DNA of 64,000 nucleotides, taken from NCBI GenBank assembly GCA_026874595.1, contig CM049313.1:74520659-74584658 (forward strand), given 5' to 3'. The notes below the pieces were generated by a model that was not told where the DNA came from, ran no database searches, and saw only the letters and a program-made list of their open reading frames with translations. This DNA is from Sipunculus nudus (lineage: Eukaryota > Annelida > Sipuncula > Golfingiida > Sipunculidae). The translations under genes and the position numbers were made by a program. Positions 55,252 through 64,000 of this stretch are shown here, piece after piece; position 1 is the first letter of the stretch; each line of letters starts with the position of its first letter.

Positions 55252-55649
55252 GGTTTTCCAGTGGTGATGTTTATTCATTATTTTTTGTTCATCATCTAGC
55301 ATTCTATATTATTCTAGTTGAGTGGTTACATACAAAGCACCTTTTAAAAGGCTGTAATAATCGGCCAGCATTTCTTTAAAGGGAGGCTATGAAAACAGTG
55401 CTACGTGGTTTGCCAGTTGTTAACTTAAATTGCATTAATTATTTAGTTACATGTAGGTGCCAGAAGTGCACTTGTTAAACATAATTGTAATATACAGCTT
55501 GCACAATCTTGCCATACATTTGTTAATATAGGATGATGAATCTATACATTTAGGTATTTAGGTTCAAACGCTACCCAAACAAGTGAGGTATAGTGGTCCT
55601 TATATAACATTTGATTTGTTGTAATAAGCCTTATGTCTGTGTTTTGTAA

Positions 55650-55655
55650 AATAAA
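55650..55655 (+). promoter_or_regulatory. Candidate poly(A) signal of the RAI14/UACA-like gene
   Basis: AATAAA lies 1.87 kb after the stop codon. No downstream GU-rich element stands out, so the assignment is tentative. Confidence 0.35.
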
Positions 55656-57820
55656 TGTCAGATATTTTAATGAGAGAAATTTCTCATTTTATACACTATA
55701 GGCTTCTGGTAGCACTGTTTTATTCCTTAACAACTGTCAGGTTTGGTTTTCACATGCATATTTATCTGGTTCTGCCTAATATGAGAATGTGGACAAACTG
55801 ATATGTTATAGGTTTGTGTGTTAAACCACTCAGCTTTAACAGTCCAGGGTTACGTTTTGTTATCCACATCGTGAGCTGATGAGAGGCTGTCAAATACAAA
55901 AAAAAATATGACAGTTATTAGATTTTTTTACTGCATCTACAGAATGTTGATTGTTGTCTTTACAGTTTCATCATAACCACATTCTGAGGAAAAAATAATG
56001 TGGATAAGTGGCAAACTAGATTTCGAGAAAAGACTAGATTTTTTTCTCAGTAAAATAGATTGTAGGCTTTAGAGAAAAGCATTGGCATGATGTGACGTAC
56101 TGGGCATTAAATCATGTTTATAGTCACACTTTTAATTTTAGCATCTTGTTGTAATATATGATTATATGATGCAGGGTCTTTGACAGAAAGGTGTGACACA
56201 AGCGTGTCTAAGTGTCAAACACATATTTCACTACCTCATTACGCCACCTAGCGGCGAAAGCCAGAATTAAACGTTTAGTCATGATTTATATTAATGTTTT
56301 TCGGCGGTTGTGCCGAGCGGTTTGATAAAGCCATTTCTAGAGCATTCAGATGTAGTGATTCTAATTTTGGCTTGTTTAAATTGAGGTGATGACGGTAATA
56401 TATAATATTAGATACTTTCTATATTTTAGGTTGAGCCAAATTAGTCTGGTATTGTCTCAGGCGTTTACCTTTGTGATATATTCCATCGTGTAGCTTTTTT
56501 CCAAATCAGCTGATGACAATTTTAAAATATTTCAATTTTTGAAAGTTAGAAGTGTAAACTTTCTGTGAGTAATCTTGCCTTTATAAGGAAGCATATGCAT
56601 TCTCATGAATATTCATGCATAAATTCATGACTGTTCTTAAGTACTGAGTGTATTCTCATAAAATTCATTTAGTTAGCTAGTGACCGTAGAAAGCAGTAAT
56701 TAGTTGCTCTTTATCGTTAGGTATAACGTTCTGATCTGAATGACATACATATATGTATGTTTGATACTATAAAGAATAAATTTGATTATATATGTTTGCG
56801 AAATATCACTCGTCTCTTTTTGACAGATCACAGTGAGTATTTCGGCAAATCATTGTGTATACTATTGATTATGGACCTAGAATAAAAATTGCGCTAGTAT
56901 ACGTTATAAACCCTCAAAACTTGTGACAGATGCTTAGGTAGTCAGCGCAGAATGTAGTCGAGGAATCACTTTTTAAATGACAATCATAAGATCAAAATGT
57001 GATTGAATTTTTAATTTCACATCTGATTTTATTTTCATATAATTATATTTACTTTTTTATATATTTACACCATCGATTTTATGTAAGTCTTTTGAATAAA
57101 TCTATATACAAACTGTATTTCCTGAGTGTATTTTTTTTTGTTTTTAAATAGTCCTACCATTTATATAACCCAGTTGGATACACCAGAGCGCAGCATTTAC
57201 AATGGAAAATATGTCAAGCAAAATGTTACAAATACTAGACAAGCGTACAAGTATTGGTGCGGGGTAACTGACTGGTTTTCGAAGCCTTTGCTGAAGGCAA
57301 TTCATCAATTTTGCTGCTATTCAGAGGTTAATTTCCTAATTAACTCAATAATCAGGGATCGATCTTGACAAAAAAGTAGTACTCGCACGAGGACCCCTGC
57401 AGTTGAGCCCAAAATCACCCGCCCACACAGGAAAACAAGCAGACCCCTTTTTCTGGTTTTACACTAAAGTAAAAGTACGGTTTGACCCTTACTTTGACCG
57501 GTTATGTTAAATTGAAATTATTTTGATTATGTATAGGTCAAATTCATGGGGCTAAACTACGTTCAAATTAACCATTTGCAAAGTTACTCATTAGTAAGCG
57601 AGAAGTATTTATACCAAGGGACAAGAATATTACGCCAAAATTCAATTGTTTTCTTATGACCTGTTAGTGTACAAAGGATATATAATTAGTACATACTTTA
57701 AGTTAGGTTTACGATAAAGCGTGTCTTAATAAGTTATTTTGGATAACATATACGCATTCACATACGTCGTACACGTACATAACAAACTCAAAATGTTTAT
57801 CTGTAATATCACTTTTTTTA
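55656..57820. other. Intergenic AT-rich stretch after the gene
   Basis: It holds two further AATAAA signals (56775 and 57095) and a tRNA-like fragment (56300-56376). The open frame at 57126-57368 on the plus strand has poor support: a possible short start exon, ATG at 57199 followed by GCGG|gtaact, with no partner found. Otherwise nothing is recognised. Confidence 0.4.
56300..56376 (+). pseudogene. Decayed tRNA-like sequence (Leu/Ser type A box)
   Basis: GTTGTGCCGAGCGGTTTGAT and then AAAGCC resemble the D-arm of tRNA-Leu or tRNA-Ser (TGGCCGAGCGGTT.A.GGC). The expected B box is only weakly echoed as gtgattctaattttggc. It is either a tRNA pseudogene or the head of a tRNA-derived SINE. Confidence 0.3.
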
Positions 57821-58156
57821 GGGTGCCTTTCCATACATGCGGGCCCCCGCGCGGATAAAATCCAACACGTGTTATCTCAGTCCCCTTTCCATACATGCAG
57901 GCCCCCGCGCGGGTCCCACATGCTGATCAAGCAGTGTTGGATTTCTGCGGGGGCCCGCATGCGGATGCCACCTGCGGTATATAAGTTCCTTTAATTTTTT
58001 TTGTCTTTGGAAAAGATAAAAGATCTGTTAGTGCATTAGACTGAATAAAAGATAGGCCACATATCACATGTTTTTATCGTGATTTAGATAGGCCCTACGG
58101 CCCAGAGGCCAACTCTAGGAAACGTAAACACGTGGCAGGAGAGATATGCTTGTATT

Positions 58157-58209
<53 letters not shown>

Positions 58210-58381
58210 GTTTAAACTGAATATTGGATTAGAATATTATGTACACTATTAAGAAATTATGATTATTACTATATAAGTGCACGACAACCCGCATATGGGG
58301 GAGCAGCACGTATGGAAAGGGGCTGCCCGCATACGGGCCCCCGCGCCGCCGGTGACAATCCGCATGTATGGAAAGGCGGCC
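57821..58381. mobile_element. PIF/Harbinger-like MITE, 561 bp, TTA target duplication
   Basis: The left end reads GGGTGCCTTTCCATACATGC and then GG. The right end, reverse-complemented, reads GGCCGCCTTTCCATACATGC and then GG. TTA flanks both sides (57818-57820 and 58382-58384). A 3-bp TWA duplication with GG-starting ends is typical of PIF/Harbinger. The termini run into GC-rich inverted repeats (ggcccccgcgc), and extra internal copies of the terminal motif occur at about 57889 and, inverted, at about 58308. An AT microsatellite (58160-58207) lies inside. It has no coding capacity. Confidence 0.82.
58160..58207. repeat. AT dinucleotide microsatellite inside the MITE
   Basis: About 48 bases of alternating AT between tgtattatac and aatgtttaaac. 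Confidence 0.9.
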
Positions 58382-58492
58382 TTAAACACTTGCGAGTCCT
58401 ACAAATCTGTTCTTAAAAGATAAAATATTAATGAAATATATTTATAACGAACGTTTAAATTAATTATACCAGTCTGAAGATTACAACTATAC

Positions 58493-58673
58493 TTGCGAGT
58501 ATTTCTTCTCCAGTTATGGGATTGATAACTGTGGCTTCTGCCGGTGTCATGGAAACTTGTATTTCCCCCCGTCTACTTTCAGACTTCTCTGTTACTTTAA
58601 TATAATTGGACGGAAGCTTTAAAATACTTAAAGCGCCTATATTTTTCCGGACATGGTTCGATAACCTGCTCAT
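58493..58673 (-). CDS. Possible first coding exon of an unidentified minus-strand gene
   Basis: Not recognised. On the minus strand an ATG at 58673 opens MSRLSNHVRKNIGALSILKL, then PSNYIKVTEKSESRRGEIQV and SMTPAEATVINPITGEEILA. It ends at a donor-like CGCAA|gtatag. The first 25 residues are basic and lack acidic residues, which would fit a mitochondrial targeting peptide. The residue mix is protein-like rather than repeat-derived. A CAAT-like sequence (tgatcaatcag, about 58719-58729) lies upstream. No second exon was found, and the Harbinger-like MITE would sit in its first intron. Confidence 0.35.
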
Positions 58674-58699
58674 TAGGCGGTAACTCTCAAACAACGTTA

Positions 58700-59766
58700 T
58701 AACAAAAGCGGGCCACTGTGATCAATCAGGGCGCTCTTCTTACATTGTGACATGTTGAAAGATGGGTTGATTTGTCAGACGAGAACCTGTTTGAATGCTC
58801 TCCAAAGATTACTATGTTGAGCTTAAGTTTGATTAGTTACATTCACATTTATGACGTAGTGTACTCTACGTTCTCGTGGATTAAAAAAATATTGCCGAGG
58901 GCATGGCCTTTTAACAGAACTGCACTCGCCTATACACGGGATTTTTACTCGTCTCGGGCGAGTGGGACAGGGTTGATGTCCAACCCTGCAATAATTCGTT
59001 ATTTCTTCACAATTAATATGTGCTACTATGGTTCCAGCATTATTTCACCATTTATGCCTCACTTTGGTGAGCTATTAAGAAACTATTTTGATGCTAACGG
59101 GCTGATGGTTTAACAAAAATTTTGGTACCGGTGGCCGCTTTCAAGGGCCTATTTTTCACACAAATCCAAGACTTTATATGCATTTGCCTCACTTAAGATT
59201 CATTAACATTTAACACAAATGACGTACAAAAACTTCAGTCATTGGTCCAACGTGATGTCATTTGTCGGAACCTAATCGATAAGATATTGGTCCAAATGGT
59301 CGTTGATGTACCGACCTTATAGAAGCGGGACACAATATTTATTAAATAACGCTTGGTATCCCATCGAAAGCCATTGACAGAATGTGTCCTCGGTTTGTCA
59401 AGCCGCAGCCCTTGTACCAATTCAGATTTATCCGACTTCACAAGTCGCCAGCATTGTGTTATATGTGATTATTTCAATGCGGATATACCTAGAAAATTGC
59501 TGTTAGGTTCTTACGCGTTAAAGAAAGAAAATCTGAACGCGTTTACTCTCATTATGCTGTACAGTTTAAATTATAGGGATTTAAGCGTCTGTGTTATGTC
59601 ATTATTTCTTGAAACGAGGAGAAATGCAGACACGCTTTAGTATTAGTATAACGCGGGTTCACCTGGCCAGCTGCTCACAAAGGCTGGCCTATAATACCTG
59701 AATGAGGTGGTTTCCCCGGGGACGAATGAATCGCCCATTGCACGATGTTATATAATATATTTTAAT
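58700..59766. other. Region with no supported feature
   Basis: Short open frames on the plus strand (58772-59113, 59353-59640) show no family signature, splice sites or composition that mark them as genes. No repeats are evident. Confidence 0.4.
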
Positions 59767-61690
59767 TGTATCCGCCAATACTACATTTTCACGCGGGTTA
59801 AGCCGCCGCCGCGTTCCCTTCCGGAGAACTTCTCTAAGACCCTCTTTCCGAAAACTAGCATAATTATTGGGTCCCATGTGCCTAACAAACACTGGTGGCT
59901 CCACCTGCAATCCTTTTCGTGCTGTACGCATCTAGGTGTCTTACTGATGATAGCCCATATCTCAGGAGTGGTTCGATGTACTGGGCTGAAATTCTATAGA
60001 TTGCGGATACCTCAATCTCGTATTCGAGACTGGTGGTGCCACCTACAATCATTTTCGCGTGGCGTCCATCCATGCGTTTGTTATCTGTTCGTCTTAGTGA
60101 TTGGTTAAATGTATTGGGCTGAATACCTCCATCTCGTACTCAAAACTGGTAGCGCCATTTGCAATCGATTTCGTGTGGCGTCCATCAATGCATTTGCTTT
60201 GGGTGAAAATCACTCATATCTCAGTAGTGGTTCAATGTATTTGTCTGAAATTTGGCATTTCCATCCATCTTGGAGAGTTTCCTCGTAGGTCAGAGAGTGG
60301 CGCCATCTACCTCCCCATTTTCGTAGCATTCATTGATGATCTTTTCTATGGAGTTGTTTGTTGTTTCGGCCTGAAATTTTGCATGTTCATCTGTCTGTAC
60401 AGGGTCAAGGTCGATAGAGCCAATGATATGACCCTGTGAGAAAATGTGCACACAACACAGAACTTCAGCGGCCTTGACTGACATTGACCCTGGTTGCTTG
60501 GGCAAGCACTGAATACAACCATTGCGGTCCACATGCAGCTAATATCTCCTGTGGGGAACGGATTTTTGTAAATTGTATGTGGTACGATGTTTTGTCAGTC
60601 ATTCGGTTTTCACAGGAAAAAATTAAGTAAAACAACTGAGAGGTTTAATTCTACGTTACCATTATAGAGAATCACAGATGACAGGTATCATAGTCATGAA
60701 ATACGTAAGTCATTGCTGATGAGCACTATGTCAGGGTCAAGCGATTACGAAGTTTGATGATCAGCGAAATAGGTGGTAGAAAGGTTTCATGCATAATAAG
60801 TAACACATTAAAAGTGTTTTCGTTGTTTGCAAATATGAAACACTTATAGAATATGTATCTTTAAATCAAGTTAAATCACATAATAGTCGGAGGTTGTTAT
60901 ATGGGGCTAATTTGTCTAAAATAAATGCTTGGATTGAAAGGTTCCTGATCAGCGCCGCTGATCAGCGAAATAATCTCTGGCACGTAACTTGCGTTTCATG
61001 TATAATTATGAACACAATAAAAATATATGCATATGTTTGTAAATACGTAATACTGATAGGAAAGGTGTCTTTTTATCATATTTAATCACAAAATAGGCGG
61101 AGGTTGCTATATTGGAGATAATTTGCCTCAAATCAATGCTGTTATTTAAAGGTGGCCGATCAGCGCGCTGATCAACGTTTTATACTGCAGACCGCTGATC
61201 AGCGAATTATACCCTCCCGTCTTGGGTAGGTTTCATTCACGAGCCTAGTGGAACCACCTGCAATCACGTATTTGTAGAATACGTTCATGTTTTAATCTCA
61301 GGATTTGTTTAATGAATCATCCTGAAATTTCATGTCCACAGATTTTGGATACCTCCTTCTCATACACAAGCCATGTGGCACCACCTACAATCATTTTTAC
61401 ATATCGTTGATCCAATATACACCAGACAGGTGGCGCCACCTTCCTTTTCGTTTTCGTAGAATGTATTGCTTTTTCTCAGGAGTGGTTTTATGTATTCACC
61501 TGTATATCTGTATGTCCAAAGATCTTAGAATGGTTTATCTTGTGTACAAGACTGCTTGGACCACCTACAATCAATGTCACCTTGTATCCATCTGTAGATC
61601 TGTTTTGGCGAAAACTGCATACATATGAGAAGTTTAACCATGTATCAGCCTGAAATTTTGAAATTTATCCATCTTGGATAACTTTGTCAT
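59767..61690 (+). mobile_element. Degenerate hairpin-ended element related to A1, 3' end not found
   Basis: It starts TGTATCCGCCA (59767) and continues with a GCCGCCGC leader and ccggagaacttctct, like 14281-14380. The local hairpin arm (about 14 bases) is deleted. Diverged palindrome-family units follow at about 59892, 60030, 60298 and 61428 (GGTGGCGCCACC). They are interrupted by a distinct palindromic repeat (60740-61210). No GGCGGATACA or hairpin-CTAG end was seen, so the right limit is approximate. Confidence 0.5.
60740..61210. repeat. About 210-bp tandem repeat carrying CGCTGATCAGCG palindromes
   Basis: CGGAGGTTG(T/C)TATAT recurs at 60888 and 61098 (period 210). Each unit is followed by palindromic blocks: ctgatcagcgccgctgatca (from 60945), gatcagcgcgctgatc (from 61158) and ccgctgatcagcg (from 61192). 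A simpler tgatcagcgaaata lies at about 60758. The unit also shares agaaaggttt/attgaaaggttcc and a tttcatg(c/t)ataat block. Confidence 0.7.
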
Positions 61691-61859
61691 ATACAACAAT
61701 ATTTCTTAGTTTCGTCAACCCATCCGTCTTGGAATACTTTTGCACGTCTAGTGCCACAAATTTGGAGCATGTTATGTAAGGAACCTAAAGTGCCTTACTA
61801 TACCCATATCTCTGTGATCTGGAGGTTACATGGAGTCGCCCCTTTTTCTAGACAAAAAT

Positions 61860-62010
61860 GTTTTTTGAAGATTTAGATTGCGTCCATAATTTAATGGAAT
61901 GTTCCTTGGGTGTTACCCTAATCTTCAACAAAATTTAATCAAATCCGTTCAAACATAACTGCGTTAGGTTGCTAACAGACAAACCAACTCAGGCGAAAAT
62001 AAAACACCCC
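61860..62010. repeat. Probable tail of an old dispersed retroelement or SINE
   Basis: The text aatcaaatccgttcaaacat and then gctaacagacaaacc has the style of common invertebrate repeat tails, and resembles in style the segment at about 20400-20480. It has no coding content. The assignment is by general resemblance only. Confidence 0.3.
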
Positions 62011-62439
62011 GCCCCCTAGAAAAAGGTTGTGTACTTGTCGACAGAGACCAAATCATGGTAAGGCTGGCTTGTTTTGGTTCATGTAGTTGCCGACAGATGT
62101 CGCTTCTGGTGCGAACCTCTGATGCAACTACCCGAGAAATTAAAAGGAGACCTTGTATTTTCTACCTGGCTTCAGTTCAAATGCATTAGCATTTGAAAAT
62201 GTAGAAATTCCATTTAAATGCAGAGCCATAAGAAACATTGGTTTTACAATTAGATATGCAATAACGAATAATGATCACGTTTAAAATAATAATCCCATAT
62301 TAAACCCACATTAGGATTCATATACTTATTTGTCAACAATGTCTTCTACCACAACCGGTTTAAGTAGATCCATACACAGTTTTTATTTCAATCACACAAA
62401 TTTTCCAATACCAGGTGGCAACATTAAAAGCGGTCAAGT

Positions 62440-62650
62440 TCAAATACTGTGGCTCAGGGGAAGGGAGATCGTGAGTTCGAATCCCACCCAGAAGACTGCC
62501 CAACAGTCGTGTTTCACTCACAAACGAGTGCACCTTTCCGGGGGTTCCACGATCGGTGTTATGACCGGGCAATGGGGATGACACACACCCAGGACCATCA
62601 GGGGAGGTACACCAGGATAATCGAGTGTTAGGACCTGTCACATAGTCCGA
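62440..62650 (+). mobile_element. Possible tRNA-derived SINE
   Basis: An A-box-like TGGCTCAGGGGAAGG (from 62450) and a perfect B box GTTCGAATCC (62475-62484) lie 25 bases apart, somewhat closer than in a tRNA. A GC-richer tRNA-unrelated body follows (caccttt, ccgggcaatggggatgac). No poly(A) tail or target duplication was identified. Confidence 0.4.
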
Positions 62651-62699
62651 AACCGAAACATAGCTATTTAGATGTACATTGTTAAGCAAGCATTAATAC

Positions 62700-63580
62700 A
62701 TGGAGGCGGTTATCTAAGAAAAAAAAAGTTCAAAGTCAAATGCATTTGTCAGTAGATTTTCATTAGCAATTGCCTTTGATAATTATATCTCCGCCAGGTG
62801 GCAATAGGTATTAAACTTCGTGCATCCTCAGTTTGTGGCCATTCCCGTCAAAACTATGATGTATATAATAAAGTTATGATCCTGTACTTTTTCCTCAAGG
62901 AAAGTGAGAGAGTCCCTTTGTAAGAACCTCCACAATTGTGATGGTTATCATACAGTAAAAGAGAGTACAGCGCCACCTATCGTCTGATATTGACCGGATA
63001 AACACAATAATCTTTCATACATCCTATGAAATAGCGAAGTGTTTTTGTTTTCATATTTTTTATAAGTTTATATAAAGCCTATGAATATTTCAAATATTCC
63101 ATAAAATAATATATCAAGATTCGTTTTTTATTTGTGGGCAGTTAAAAGGAAAAACGATAAAAAGCAATAAAGTACAACAGTAAGGATAAAATGAATAAAT
63201 ATGAACTCGCGCTCACCTATGATAAAATAATCATGTCGAAGAGCTGCTTTGGACACCTGTCAGATACACAAAGCTTTCCTTCGAAGAGCTTAAAACACAA
63301 TACATGGCTTACATGCTACAGGAAAATATGCATGAAAGATTATTTGATAGCTTCTTTGCTTCCGTAGTTTTTGTGGGTACGTGCGTATATATATTATGTT
63401 TGCAAACCCCCCCTCGCATTATATCTGTTACTTGAGGGTCGCAGTTGATAAGGCAAATTTGAACCACTTGTTTTCTTCAGCCCGCCCTAGCATTTTCTTA
63501 ATGCAATTATGAGATTAATAAATATTAAAAAAAGTATGATTTTACACGCATAAAAAGGAATTATTAATACCAGCGGTTTT
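62700..63580. other. AT-rich stretch without recognised features
   Basis: No gene is supported. Short fragments such as cagcgccacctatcgtc (about 62970) echo the gccacct motif of nearby repeats. The segment at 63491-63541 recurs at the window end. Confidence 0.4.
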
Positions 63581-63589
63581 TCAAATATT

Positions 63590-63930
63590 TCAACATGTGA
63601 CTTGTGACATCCCGGTTTTACTGTGTACGCAAAATGGCAGCCCCATGAGCGGTCTCGAGAAACTGGCAGAATTAAACCCGTCAAGGTTCGATAAGGCCCC
63701 TGGACTGCGACACGAAAGTACCCTGAGGACCACGCACAGGCTAGAATCTACCTGTAGCTGCGACCATAATTTTTTTTTTCATGGGGACGTACGTGGGCAA
63801 TGTTTAAAGTTGAATAACTTTTTTTTTACCACGCCCAAATCCTCGATTACAGTAGGATTACCTGGGGACAGACGTTGCCAAGCCATTTTCGCCGGGATAA
63901 CCGGAAACTCTAAAGTAAACATCTTGTATC
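63590..63930. promoter_or_regulatory. Possible promoter-like GC-richer segment at the right edge
   Basis: Relative to its flanks it is CpG-richer. It contains two YY1-like sites in opposite orientation (aaaATGGCAGCC at about 63632 and agCCATTTTCgcc at about 63880) and an ETS-like ccggaa (about 63901). A short frame from ATG 63646 (MSGLEKLAELNPSRFDKAPG) is open but unrecognised. A neighbouring gene may start here. Confidence 0.25.
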
Positions 63931-64000
63931 CTTCGATTAGTCAGAGAATTTTCTTAATGAAATTATAAGAATAATAAATGTTCTCGAAAAACGTATGATT

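Larger units (their letters stand above)
53780..55655 (+). other. Probable 3' UTR of the RAI14/UACA-like gene
   Basis: No coding content is supported. It contains two AT microsatellites (54732-54774 and 55191-55248). The first AATAAA of good context after the stop is at 55650-55655 (ttgtaaAATAAAtgtc). Later AATAAA signals at 56775-56780 and 57095-57100 are alternatives, so the 3' end could lie up to 1.4 kb further on. Confidence 0.4.

Noticed and set aside
57126-57368. Plus-strand frame of 80 residues, or a short exon from ATG 57199 to a gtaact donor
   Set aside because: No family resemblance and no second exon found; kept only as a note in the intergenic entry.
59353-59640. 95-residue plus-strand frame
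   Set aside because: No recognisable domain, no promoter or splice signals; length is within chance for this region.

Overview
The window looks like intron-rich animal nuclear DNA. It is AT-rich, has GT-AG introns up to 13 kb, and is dense in short non-autonomous transposons. The style of the repeats (short elements with hairpin ends and internal tandem units, palindromic GGTGGCGCCACC repeats) suggests a lophotrochozoan, most likely a bivalve mollusc. That assignment is an inference; no species-diagnostic gene is present.

One large plus-strand gene (600-53779, at least 22 coding exons, about 2,689 residues) fills most of the window. It encodes an invertebrate member of the RAI14 (ankycorbin)/UACA family. 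The N-terminus is short and basic, followed by seven ankyrin repeats (exons 2-8), a low-complexity hinge (exons 9-11), the start of a coiled coil (exons 12-19), a single 6,054-nt coiled-coil exon (45662-51715), and two small exons for the conserved VYRSHLL...AAEG C-terminal motif. I traced the exons by hand. Reading frame and splice phase agree throughout except at one junction (exon 19/20), where a GC-AG intron or a missed exon is needed.

The introns carry the mobile DNA. Intron 1 has a 38-bp minisatellite and a 266-bp inverted-repeat element. Intron 2 has two hairpin-ended elements and a degenerate minisatellite. Intron 6 holds a complete Ty1/copia LTR retrotransposon (24255-28818: 299-bp LTRs with 8 mismatches, 5-bp target duplication, several frameshifts). 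Intron 10 contains tandem copies of the end of exon 10. Introns 13 and 19 each contain a hairpin-ended element with 7-9 internal repeats of about 180 bp. Intron 16 is a mosaic of related repeats, and intron 20 is a 12-copy 78-bp minisatellite.

Downstream of the gene (53780-64000) are its 3' UTR, AT microsatellites, a Harbinger-like MITE (57821-58381), a possible first exon of an unidentified minus-strand gene (58493-58673), more repeats including a possible tRNA-derived SINE, and a possible promoter-like segment at the right edge.

The most unusual observation is structural. Three hairpin-ended arrangements of different sequence share one design: the 5' arm pairs imperfectly with its local partner but perfectly with a distal copy near the 3' end. 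Two of them then end in a hairpin plus CTAG, which points to Helitron/Helentron-type mobility.
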